Assembly (NCBI GenBank): GCA_949740725.1
Contig: CATJIO010000072.1
Coordinates: forward strand, 1-33,514
Reading direction: 5' to 3'
Length of the DNA stretch: 33,514 nt
Origin: an uncultured Lachnospiraceae bacterium
GTDB lineage: Bacteria > Bacillota > Clostridia > Lachnospirales > Lachnospiraceae
This document shows positions 16,901 through 23,293 of this stretch, piece after piece; the first letter of the stretch is position 1; each line of letters starts with the position of its first letter. The position numbers and the translations under genes are program-made. The notes beneath the pieces were generated by a model, which saw only the letters and a list, made by a program, of their open reading frames with translations, did no database searches and was not told the origin of the DNA.

Positions 16901-19773
16901 TCGTCATAGTCAATCCATTCCGCATCTTTATTCGCATATACGCTTCCCTGGGGATAACCGTTTACCGTAGGGAAACCGTTTTCTGTGTACTGATCATAGT
17001 CCGGATACTTGGGCATCTCATTCCATCCCACATTATCTGCCTGATAAACCGCGCGGATCACTGGAACAAAATCTCGGTTAGGACCATTTTTATTGTATAC
17101 GGTAATTGTCGATTGATTATTCTTGAATATCTGTGGCGTGCCTCCACTTTTGTCTCCCTGCACTACCCAACCGGCAAACTTAACCCCATCCCTTCCCAGA
17201 GTTGGATCTGATGGAAAATCTTCCAAATTTTGTATCTTGTAAGTCTTGTTCCCGTACTTATCTGTTTTACAGGTAAACGCCACCTTTTTTTCGTTTATTT
17301 CCTCTCCGTCCTCCAGCCAGTGGCCGCCAAACTCTGGAATCGGGTCAAAGGTAATCTCCACAATATCTCCAGCAGCCTTTACATCTGCAAGGGAATAAAG
17401 GGAAAAATGTTCTGCGTCAAAGGAAACCTCTTTAACCGTCTTTTCTGTTACATCTTCCAGCTTAATGGTCTCTAACTGCAAATCCTCCGCCGTGATTTCT
17501 TTTGCGGCAGCTACCGTTAACGGCTCTGCCTGGCGGTCATCCACGGAATAGATTTCCATGCTCTCTCCATCTTCAAAGGCCTGCTGGATCCGGCTTCCGG
17601 AGAAGGAAACCTGCACATAGCCATTTTCCGACCAGCTGTTATCCAGCTTCTCCCCCTCTAAAAGCAGATTGATATCATACACAAAGAGAGCGCCCACTGC
17701 CTTGCTCCGGTCCTCTTCAATCTTTTCCCGGATAACCTCTTTTAGCTCCTGTGTCACTTCCTCCACTTCCAGCTCTGTACCTCTGGGAAGGATCCCTTCC
17801 TCCGCTGAAACGGTGATGGTCACCCCATTGATCTTTCTGGTCTGAAGAAATGCGGGATGCATCCTTTCTTCTTCCTCTTCCAAGGTGATCTCCACTTCCT
17901 GAGCCTCTGTCACTGAAGGTATCTGATAGTAAACCGTATTATCCCTGGCCTTTGCCCTGGTAGCTGTAGCCTCCTTATCCTCTGTTTCCTCCGGCTCCAG
18001 CACCTCTCCGTTGGCTGTCACCTGTTGGATAACATAACCGGCCTGAGGCTTTACGCCAAATACTACATCCGCCTCATCCTTAACCATCTTTGGGGCCTTC
18101 ACCACCTTGGCAGAGCCCAGAGGGTCGATCACATAACGGATCACGTGGCCCTCTTCTTCCAGCTCTTCCTGGCTCAGCCCAATCTTGGAAAAGGGGATCA
18201 CAAATGCCTTTACCGTCACCTCGTCATCCAGTGCAACCAGATTATAGGTGCGGCCACTTAAGTTCCCTACCTTTTTAAAGGGATCCTCCTCTTCCTTCGA
18301 CTCCAACGCTGCCTCATCCTCTGCGTCAAAGGGATCCCCTTCTCCTTCTTCCCAGGAATCCTTTTCCTCCTCTTTCGCTTCGTTCTCATCTTCTGCCGCG
18401 CTGTTGGAAGAGGATGCCAGTGATTCGGTTACCCGGACAATCTCATTCCAGGATATCCCAATAGCAGACGCTGCCTCTTCTGGGGCTCCCGCCTCTCCTT
18501 CACCAGAAGAACTTCTTCCTGAGTCATTCTGTTCCGGCGCTCTGCCCTCTTGGACAGTCCGTTCCTGCCCTGGGCTATCCATCTCTGTATTCTCCGGCGC
18601 TTTTGCCTCGTCCTGGCTTCCCTGCGCATCTGGCGTGTCCGAGGCATCGCCGCTGGCGGCGCCAGGACCGTCGCTATCCGATCCTCCCTCCAGGCTTGTA
18701 TCTGGCTTTGCCCCTTCACCCTGGCCTTCATCCCCACGGAATGACTGATCCTGGGAATGATCTGGGGTCCCTTCCTTTTCTGTGGACTGGCCGCCAGGAT
18801 CGGCATCGCCGCTGTCATCACCGGCTGCCTCATCCTTTGTGCCGCCTGCATCCTGGTCTGCGCTTTGTTCTGGATCCTGATCCTCTGGCTCATTGGTATC
18901 CACTTTATCGCTGGCATCCCCTTCGGATCCTGCCTCTATATTGGACTCTTTTTCTGAATCGTCCTCGGCTTCTTTATCCGATTCACTTTCCGCGTCCGCT
19001 TCGGCTTCCTCGTCCGTTTCACTTTCCCTGTCCGCTCCGGCTTCCCCATCCGTTTCACTCTCTGTACCGGTTCCACTTCCTGAATCTGTGCTGCCTCCTA
19101 CACTGCTTCCCGTGCTGGTGTCGCTTCCGCTTCCCACGCTGGTTCCACCTTCTGCATTTTCCTCGTCTTCGCCGGTCTCGCCCTCTTCCTCAATTTCTGG
19201 CTCATCTAGCAGTTCCTCCCCGAAGACAGTATCATAAGCTTTTATGGTGGTGTAACCAGAAACATACCCATCGATATTCAAGCGCCCTGCCACCGGATCG
19301 CCGCCAGAATTTACATACAGAAACAGCAGCTTCTCCTCCCCGGTAAGCACATAGCTCTCCGGATCCGCATCCTCTTCTACCCGGAGGAACACCCGCAAAT
19401 CGATCCCATCCACATCCTTAGCCCGATCTATTTCCGGAAAGAGCTCATAGAGAGAACCGTCTGTCTGAAATAGCACCTTATACTGCCGCACCAGCGTTTT
19501 GTCCTTCCCGCTTATCTCCAGGGCAAGCTCTTCCGTCAATGCATTGCCTTGCTCCAGCGCTTTTTCTGCCGCTTCCTGGATATCCTTTCCGTAAATCCGA
19601 AACTCCTCCTTGGCTATGCCCTCCTTCGCCAGCGCAACTGCCGCCGAATTTCCCACATTGCTGAAAACCATAGCAAAGGACAGGAATCCTGCTGTCGCTT
19701 TCTTCCAAAAAAGCCGTCGGTTAACCGGAATCTTTTTGCGAGATCTTCCCTTTTGTCTTTTCATTTGATTCAT
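10966..19773 (-). CDS. Giant LPXTG cell-wall protein: vWA domain plus ten DUF11-like repeats
   Basis: This is a 2935-residue surface protein, probably an adhesin fixed to peptidoglycan by sortase. Order of parts: basic signal peptide (1 to about 50, ending AVALA); a globular part; an acidic, Ser/Asp/Glu/Gly-rich stretch (about 190-500); an unknown region; a von Willebrand A domain (about 970-1190) with an intact metal site (DKSLS with Asp983, Ser985, Ser987; Thr1063; Asp1096 in SDGEPN); ten DUF11-like beta-sandwich repeats (about 1400-2640); a MucBP-like segment; a Gly-rich linker; and LPRTG at 2899-2903, a hydrophobic helix and the tail KRKDEER. Its ATG overlaps the stop of the upstream small gene as ATGA, so translation is coupled. 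No sortase gene is in the window. The ligand is unknown. Confidence 0.95.
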   Translation of the reverse strand: MNQMKRQKGRSRKKIPVNRRLFWKKATAGFLSFAMVFSNVGNSAAVALAKEGIAKEEFRIYGKDIQEAAEKALEQGNALTEELALEISGKDKTLVRQYKVLFQTDGSLYELFPEIDRAKDVDGIDLRVFLRVEEDADPESYVLTGEEKLLFLYVNSGGDPVAGRLNIDGYVSGYTTIKAYDTVFGEELLDEPEIEEEGETGEDEENAEGGTSVGSGSDTSTGSSVGGSTDSGSGTGTESETDGEAGADRESETDEEAEADAESESDKEAEDDSEKESNIEAGSEGDASDKVDTNEPEDQDPEQSADQDAGGTKDEAAGDDSGDADPGGQSTEKEGTPDHSQDQSFRGDEGQGEGAKPDTSLEGGSDSDGPGAASGDASDTPDAQGSQDEAKAPENTEMDSPGQERTVQEGRAPEQNDSGRSSSGEGEAGAPEEAASAIGISWNEIVRVTESLASSSNSAAEDENEAKEEEKDSWEEGEGDPFDAEDEAALESKEEEDPFKKVGNLSGRTYNLVALDDEVTVKAFVIPFSKIGLSQEELEEEGHVIRYVIDPLGSAKVVKAPKMVKDEADVVFGVKPQAGYVIQQVTANGEVLEPEETEDKEATATRAKARDNTVYYQIPSVTEAQEVEITLEEEEERMHPAFLQTRKINGVTITVSAEEGILPRGTELEVEEVTQELKEVIREKIEEDRSKAVGALFVYDINLLLEGEKLDNSWSENGYVQVSFSGSRIQQAFEDGESMEIYSVDDRQAEPLTVAAAKEITAEDLQLETIKLEDVTEKTVKEVSFDAEHFSLYSLADVKAAGDIVEITFDPIPEFGGHWLEDGEEINEKKVAFTCKTDKYGNKTYKIQNLEDFPSDPTLGRDGVKFAGWVVQGDKSGGTPQIFKNNQSTITVYNKNGPNRDFVPVIRAVYQADNVGWNEMPKYPDYDQYTENGFPTVNGYPQGSVYANKDAEWIDYDEGIAKIEVKAGGVPKNEGADVIIVLDKSLSMSPRFYAKQKDERMIPSKQATLRMVDALLGNAEDNNRVGFSSFCRTLGPYSGLQSTASRQKLEDTIYSVDSDGSGTNYEVGLKKAQEFINSRNTAAEKNRRTYVVFLSDGEPNRGDYSGVVENLKQAGVMIYTVYIKGSSTDNKPAEKLKKIASKDKYYEAAGAGGEFNNRINQVLEEITNDIISAGREASFTDVISEEYQPLSAEELNNLNLTNSPGITFTKDEDKDIARIDVGAITAPVDDPRTYHFYVKLKPEHLSQSDEYYTNDDITLSYIDVNNEHKIKPEHEIGKPLLPRNGGAIRIDYYRVNSQGEYLDENGQVVEGNLKNNAKIVRTIDFSNIPLPEESTEAVSYKAYADPSEKAGEEAKHEVTGNVPEGYMLYREGSETDAGVKWVELSGADPVQVVEFKVTTLYTIEKKSISNPPDGQKGYRTGDKITYEITIYNTSPADLGNIAIRDELKLLRGGLKTDAMGKVELVADHSEGVTYDEGTRTFTVDSVLAGREKTFQYTYVVAQEDIGKRIENVATVEGMSTTPVYAETENKRITKQITDTEKLQDDGTYAYHVGNKINYKITVENVSSEELTNLTISDFMTYPDGARVDSENIAVNKLPFGVSWNAQRWVFEIKSIPSRGTVTITYTYTVDKDDFGKTIYNVAALDGAETEKTTAVITGARLEKRVENKKECYLPGDIVTYQITVTNTSSAKLTDLKVKDEINGKGEIIVSNSSVFSWDKEKKVFTIPELAAGKRVVITYNYKVDPDDVGRLKNLATIEGFPNRSEEDIVVGKVDLKKEIVNQAEKEPFQVGDVIQYKITVANVGEADLQDIVVEDKMTGAAGPIAGVVLPEGITQISANTYRIDNLPEGGAKEITYTYEVQPGDKGKTIANTAKVKDQEATTTTDVAQVTLRKTVANPKPEGEAFQPGETVEYKIEVKNEGTKELRNVEVRDTLNGAGGIQLTSPAGVTWTRDTQTFTIDRIKPGETFTITYTYLVHEDDAGETVRNVAIVNGETDEKTIEVGNLTFQKTITNPREGGEPFQVGDTIQYQIVVTNMGNGTVTGIKIRDDLISGGSDRDITRDIQFLPMAGVDWDPDKKEFAIDQLAGGQQIGIEYRYLVQPEDAGKTISNTAVMNGKDQTVETLIGEIQLSKTAPLYKDNGEEFQPEDRIPYRITVKNVGNAPLTKVKVKDALTVVTGEEENKVEAAATGAVILDEGNTTWGVTGSWSEEEQAYLYIIPALEAGQEAVIAYWYETVPEDAGKTIRNVALCSGKQEETTTSLGKVEVTKTVVNEKTDEEGGFRPGDVIQYQIRVKNSGIVPIAEVEVTDTITTGDEQQASGTVTWDEEKTSAKVRWDEEKQVYVLSSLEAGESAEIYYSYTVVNEDAGRTIINTAVAKGSEDTTTTTIGELELEKRLLSQPTHGDMFAAGDRILYEITVKNTGDTMLIQVPVKDMMANGSSQIQYPAAAGSDPAEDIGPAEGVTWDEENRVFTIARIPVGETVRIVYSYTPTEADEGKTITNLATVDGRETPAVPIVIQNKDLSIVKEILQWQEGKTYSVGEVIPYQITVANTGNAVLKDILVTDQIDGKGELQIQGFGIFGTNFLAQHAVEGNQVRIPELNPGEEVIIRCFYKVNSADNGRTVVNRATAKAEELEKEDKVSAEIKKAYNIYVNHVFANGEEDPNVKLPEDYAILDKEPGYTQSIIGEQVEGYTLFPRGEQNIAIVDQDVAITFVYYMDAIGTDPNHPDGIPDRYQITFQYISEDDNRGIVGGVVKEVHTIYHLTIHPDGFLTVGEIKPAVPSAEVTVDAQGQYLFARWTAEESKEFADVAEIRRTSFTENMVFTARFNPRSGGGNGGAGGSGGSGGGNGSTSISRVVSEGSDTITIDPEAVPLAMLPGGNGDPNALTNIEDEEVPLFGLPRTGDYGIPLNALIGAMILSLAGAMGILWKRKDEER
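11850..15570 (-). repeat. Ten tandem DUF11-like repeats inside the giant surface protein
   Basis: Each unit is about 120-130 residues and repeats the pattern KT..N....F..GD.I.Y.I.V.N.G...L..V.V.D, then a Y.Y.V...D.GKTI.N.A...G close. Ten units can be counted. They are diverged copies, not identical, so slippage-type copy change should be slow. Such units form stalk-like arrays in Gram-positive surface proteins. Confidence 0.85.
18290..19200 (-). repeat. Low-complexity acidic/serine-rich coding region of the surface protein
   Basis: The reading frame encodes runs such as ESETDEEAEADAESESDKEA and GSGSDTSTGSS, with almost no hydrophobic residues, over about 300 codons. The bias leaves long open frames on the other strand, which are by-products. 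It is likely a disordered spacer near the mature N-terminus. Confidence 0.75.
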
Positions 19774-20090
19774 TTCTTATCCCCCTGGCTTCTTTGCTCA
19801 TCTCCGGAGCTGCTATCTTTACTCTGGTTCTCTCCGATCGCCGCATCGATCAGCTTGATCATCTCTAAAGCGCTTCGAAAATATTGCTTCTCTTTCTCCT
19901 CTATCCATGTAATGGTTCCCTGCCAAGTTGCATTTTGACAACCCACCACATGAATGAAAAACGTACCCTTACCATCCACTATCTGTCTTCCTTTCCATAC
20001 TCTTTTCGGCCCCCTGCCATCCGTGCAGCTGACCGTAAACTTCCTGCTTCCCCCAGCAATCCTTCTGTCCCTGAAGGCGCGCTGCGCCAT
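19770..20090 (-). CDS. Small conserved protein coupled to regulator and adhesin
   Basis: Function unknown. The central part (FFIHVVGCQNATWQGTITW at 44-62, then FRSALEMIKLIDAAI at 71-85) has a compact beta-beta-alpha look, and similar short proteins with a QN.TWQG.I.W pattern are, to my memory, common beside Clostridia surface-protein genes. The tail is charged and disordered. The ATG at 20090 shares its A with the stop of the BTAD gene (TGATG) but has no clear ribosome site. An in-frame GTG at 19979 has AAGGAAG seven bases upstream and would give a 69-residue protein holding the whole conserved part. The stop overlaps the adhesin start (ATGA). A role in regulating or assembling the adhesin is inference from position. 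Confidence 0.7.
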   Translation of the reverse strand: MAQRAFRDRRIAGGSRKFTVSCTDGRGPKRVWKGRQIVDGKGTFFIHVVGCQNATWQGTITWIEEKEKQYFRSALEMIKLIDAAIGENQSKDSSSGDEQRSQGDKK

Positions 20091-21043
20091 CAGACATACG
20101 AAAGGTCAAATACCACATCCACCTCTAAGGTTTCCTCTGGCATCTGTCTGCGCCTCAAGCGCTCCACCACCTTCCTGCCATCTTCTGCCCCAGTCTCCGG
20201 GAGCAACGCCACAAACTGGTTGGCGCTATAGCGGGTATAAATATCACTGCTGCGCAGCACCTGATCCAGCCTCGCCTTCAGCCTCTCCATTCCCCGGACC
20301 ATGGGCTCCTCCCCCGCTATGGTGCACAGCAGCAGCGCCGCCTGGGATTGGCTCCGCTCAATAATCCGTGAAATCACCCGGTAAATATCCACAAAGCTGG
20401 GATAAGAGCAGTAATATGGCTGTCCTCTCCCGCCGTTGGGCAGGCGGCTTTCTTCCTGTGATGAGGTTAGTTCAAGCGGATGCCTCCCAAGACCTTCGTA
20501 TAAATCCTCTAAATCCTCTGCCGTCTTCTCAAATGCCTTCACCGACTCCTCATATCGCCTCTGTCTTATCAAATATTTGATCTGCATTTGGTTCCACTGG
20601 CTATAAGGATAGATCCGGCCTGCCTCATTACAGAGAGCCAGAAGTTCCGGATATGCCTCTTCTTTCTCAAATATCCCGCAAAGTTCCTGCACACAGGAAA
20701 AGTAAATGGACTGATATCTTGCCCCCTCCACTATGGCCCATTCCTCTCCAAGGAGAGCGGGCAGAAATTCCCCGGTGTAAAGCCGGCAGATTTCCTGAAG
20801 AATTTCCTTCCTCTCATCCCCGCCGGTCACATCCCGCATCTTCTGATACAGCCGGTCGATCCGCCCTGTATCCGTCTCCACCGGATAATCCAGACTGAAG
20901 TAGTAAATTCCCCTCGACGTTCCCACCACAAGCTTCCCCTCCGGAAGCCCCGGTAAATGCTTCATCAGATTTCGCAGCGTCCGCATCTGTTGACGTAGGT
21001 TATTGTGCTGCTTCCTGTGATCTTCACTCCTCCCGCTCACCAT
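20090..21043 (-). CDS. BTAD-type regulator with degenerate GGDEF domain, N-terminally broken
   Basis: BTAD (SARP-like) regulators pair an OmpR-like winged helix with a TPR-like activation domain. This frame starts within the winged helix: NNLRQQMRTLRNLMKHL (14-30) and GTSRGIYYF (41-49) are its last helix and wing. The BTAD domain covers about 55-195. The C-terminal part (about 215-310) looks like a diguanylate cyclase fold, RSSDIYTRYSANQFVALLPE, with SANQF in place of GGDEF, so it cannot be catalytic. No ribosome site precedes the ATG at 21043. The true 5' part, with a good ribosome site, is in another frame at 21024-21167. The gene heads the operon with the small protein and the giant adhesin, which it presumably controlled. 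Probably a pseudogene, unless frameshifting or re-initiation rescues it. Confidence 0.75.
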   Translation of the reverse strand: MVSGRSEDHRKQHNNLRQQMRTLRNLMKHLPGLPEGKLVVGTSRGIYYFSLDYPVETDTGRIDRLYQKMRDVTGGDERKEILQEICRLYTGEFLPALLGEEWAIVEGARYQSIYFSCVQELCGIFEKEEAYPELLALCNEAGRIYPYSQWNQMQIKYLIRQRRYEESVKAFEKTAEDLEDLYEGLGRHPLELTSSQEESRLPNGGRGQPYYCSYPSFVDIYRVISRIIERSQSQAALLLCTIAGEEPMVRGMERLKARLDQVLRSSDIYTRYSANQFVALLPETGAEDGRKVVERLRRRQMPEETLEVDVVFDLSYV

Positions 21044-21167
21044 TTCCGCAAGTTTTTTCCACGATATTCCTTGGCGCTCTATACATCACTATTTCCTCTC
21101 CCCCGTAAGTCAGAGAAAATCCGCCCAGAAAGCTGGCATAAAATCCGGTATACGGCCGGTTTTCCAT
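21024..21167 (-). pseudogene. Detached 5' end of the BTAD regulator gene
   Basis: The frame encodes 47 residues starting MENRPYTGFYASFLGGFSL, then TYGGEEIVMYRAPR. This is the typical first strand pair of a BTAD-protein winged helix. GGGAGGG sits six bases before the ATG at 21167, so this is the true start of the gene. The frame ends at a TGA at 21024-21026, inside the downstream frame. The downstream frame read backward contains ERQGISWKKLAEM, the expected third-helix region. About 20 codons expected between these two parts are missing, and the frame is shifted by one. A run of six A (complement of 21053-21058) lies in the overlap. Confidence 0.7.
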
Positions 21168-21698
21168 CCACTTCCCTCCCTTCTGTCTTCCTGCTCGTTG
21201 GAAATTTCCGGTTAATCTATCGGGACGGCAATCCCCACTCCCTTATCTCCATAAAACGTCACAGCGCCATCCCAGGCATAGCCAGAAAGACGTGACGAAA
21301 AAGGGGTAGGTATAACTTTACCTTGTTCCCTAAAACATTTTATTTCCAAATTTCCCCATTTTTGTGCTATATAGTATAATTATAACACACAGGATGTGAG
21401 AAAAAATGTTACATTTTAACAATTATTTAAAAAAATAGTGTTTTTTACCATATTTTGGACGTGATTAGCTATGGGCAGTTTTTTCGCCTCTCCTGTTTGG
21501 AAGGATGCCCATGTGCAAACGCTTGCTCACCGAGGCCGGCAGCGAAACCGGCCATATAATTAACGCTTAATCGGGAAAAAGAAGAAAGAACGATTTTCGA
21601 TGAAAATACATTGAAATGATTATATAACGCAAAAATCACAATATGTGTGGTGGAGCAATTAGCAGACCAGAGGTACATGCCGTTGCAGAAATGCTTTA
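21168..21698. other. Intergenic region upstream of the regulator-adhesin operon
   Basis: About 530 bases without a convincing gene. An AT-rich core with TATAAT elements on both strands (21375-21380 on plus, and its minus-strand counterpart nearby) is the best place for the operon promoter, though -35 boxes are weak. CGTCAC at 21257-21262 and GTGACG at 21292-21297 form a spaced inverted repeat in the likely leader. A minus-strand frame of about 55 codons ending near 21210 lacks a start codon. The 77-codon minus frame at 21469-21702 has no recognisable content. Confidence 0.5.
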
Positions 21699-22244
21699 TC
21701 ATGTTTTGGAAGTGCCTCTTTGGTAAATTAGCTCAACAATCCCCCCAATATTTTTGCAACTTTTTAAACTAAGATTAGTCTTCGGAAATTCCGGGGGAAA
21801 AAGCGGGATTCCATTTCCAAGGACAGTTGGCATAACGTAAATGTAATACTCATCAATTAAATTCTCTCGCATAAAGCAACGAATGATTTCTCCTCCACCC
21901 ATAAGCCAAATATTTCCTGAGTGTTTTTTAGAAATTAACTCTAATACTTGCCGCCCTGATGGTAAAGACGTAAATTGAACATTCGGATCAGATTGAGATT
22001 GCTGACGTGTGCATACATAACAGGGCATTCCCTCGTAGGGCCATTTATTCGGCGATAATTCATTTTTTATTTGACGATAAGTTTTCCCTCCAAGGATAAC
22101 CGCCTGCAAAGAATTGTAGAATTCCTCATATCCAAGGTCTGGTGAAGGACTTGGGGGTTCATCTAAAAAACTAATGTTGCCATCTTTTTCAGCAATATAT
22201 CCATCTAAAGACATCGCAATATATAGAATTAGTTTGTTTTGCAT
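21699..22244 (-). CDS. Dihydrofolate reductase family protein (RibD C-terminal type)
   Basis: This is a probable NADPH-dependent cytoplasmic reductase of the RibD-C/YwjB-YyaP group. The N-terminus LILYIAMSLDGYIAEKDGNI is the hallmark, with AMSLDGYIA forming the first strand and active-site loop. LGGKTYRQI near 70 and IWLMGGGEIIRCF near 115 are the cofactor-binding elements, the second being the usual GG.....F segment. The length of 181 residues is normal. AAGGAG lies seven bases before the ATG. It stands alone between two damaged genes. Members of this family are usually not the folate enzyme, and the substrate is unknown. Confidence 0.88.
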   Translation of the reverse strand: MQNKLILYIAMSLDGYIAEKDGNISFLDEPPSPSPDLGYEEFYNSLQAVILGGKTYRQIKNELSPNKWPYEGMPCYVCTRQQSQSDPNVQFTSLPSGRQVLELISKKHSGNIWLMGGGEIIRCFMRENLIDEYYIYVMPTVLGNGIPLFPPEFPKTNLSLKSCKNIGGIVELIYQRGTSKT

Positions 22245-22320
22245 AATCTATCTCCTTTTCCTGCCTGAGCCATTATTTTTTTCGTGAACTGCTGGAACTA
22301 TTTGCTGATCTGGGCCGCCC

Positions 22321-23020
22321 TTAGTGTTTTCCGTCACCCAGTTCTTTTATCATCCCAATTACGATCTCCGCTGCCCGCTCAGAAGCGAGCGCACAGTTTG
22401 CTTCAAAATTTTCTATTTCCTTGTGCTCTGCTGTGTCGGTAATCGTTCAAGCGCTTAAAAATGGAACACGATTTACATAGCAGACATGGGCCGCGCTGAC
22501 GGTCTCCATATCAACAGAAAGGGGCGCATACTTTCGATTCACCTCAGCCCTTTTCTCATCTACAATAAACTGCTCACCGGTAACCATGGTTCCAAATAAA
22601 ACAGGATGGCCTGTTTTCTGGCAATATCTTTTAGCAGCGTCAAGCAGCCCCCCGATCCCCTTCAAAATAATTCTCCTTCAGCCATGGATGGAACTCTGTC
22701 AATATATCCTCTTCTACATCATGGTAAATCATCCGGTCAGATATAACGGTATCAAAAAGCTGGACCCTCTCATCCATCCCTCCGGCAGTGCCGGCATTGA
22801 TCATTGCGTCCACATGAAATCGATCAACAAACAGCTGGGCAGCGATCGCGGCATTTACCTTGCAGACTCCGCTGTAAACTGCCACCACCTCTCTTCCCAT
22901 CTCATGCCCAGAGTGAAAGCTCAACATCGCCTCTTTGATAACCTTAGAAAATGGGATCCGCGTTAAAAAAGGCGCTAACTCCATATCACTGGCGCATAAT
23001 ATCCCTATCCTTTTCATCAT
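22321..23020 (-). pseudogene. MTA/SAH nucleosidase-like pseudogene (frameshift plus nonsense)
   Basis: The intact family hydrolyses methylthioadenosine or S-adenosylhomocysteine to adenine. The first frame (23020 to 22640) has GILCASDMELAPF with the catalytic Glu position and INAGTAGGM. Removing one G (from GGGG at 22657-22660 or GGGGGG at 22648-22653, read on minus) joins it to IGGLLDAAKRYCQK and SVDMETVSAAHVCY. That frame meets TGA at 22447-22449, where relatives have Arg in PF...R.ISD, so a CGA to TGA change is likely. Beyond it TITDTAEH and the last helix continue to TAA at 22321. With the one base removed the length is about 233 residues, normal for the family. GGAG is eight bases before the ATG. 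Confidence 0.88.
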
Positions 23021-23293
23021 CAAGCGTACTCCTTCTATATTCTATATATTTGTCATTTATTTAAGGTCCTGCGTTAGCTGTTTTTTGTGATGTGGAAAAA
23101 TAAATTCTTCTGACTCTTTATGGCAGATGGTCTAATTCCGTTCCGTAATTTATCGTACCTCTATCTTAGCATTTTTTCAACCAAAAATGAATTGCCCAGA
23201 TTTTTACAGAAAAGCACTAACTCGATATGACCCATTGGTTCTTTCAATGTAGTGAAGTTTACCTTGACTGATAACCTCCTTTTTATCGAAATA

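Noticed and set aside
18603-19346. Long plus-strand open frames (up to 247 codons) opposite the adhesin gene
   Set aside because: They are shadows of the biased low-complexity codons; the products are Pro/Arg/His or Ser-rich, with no ribosome sites or family features.
21469-21702. 77-codon minus-strand frame after the DHFR-like gene
   Set aside because: It overlaps the end of that gene, has no clear ribosome site and no recognisable motif.
23170-23280. Perfect AGGAGG (complement of 23275-23280) downstream of the epimerase, with short open minus-strand frames after it
   Set aside because: No start codon lies at a suitable distance and the frames of under 50 codons resemble nothing I can name; at most a relic.
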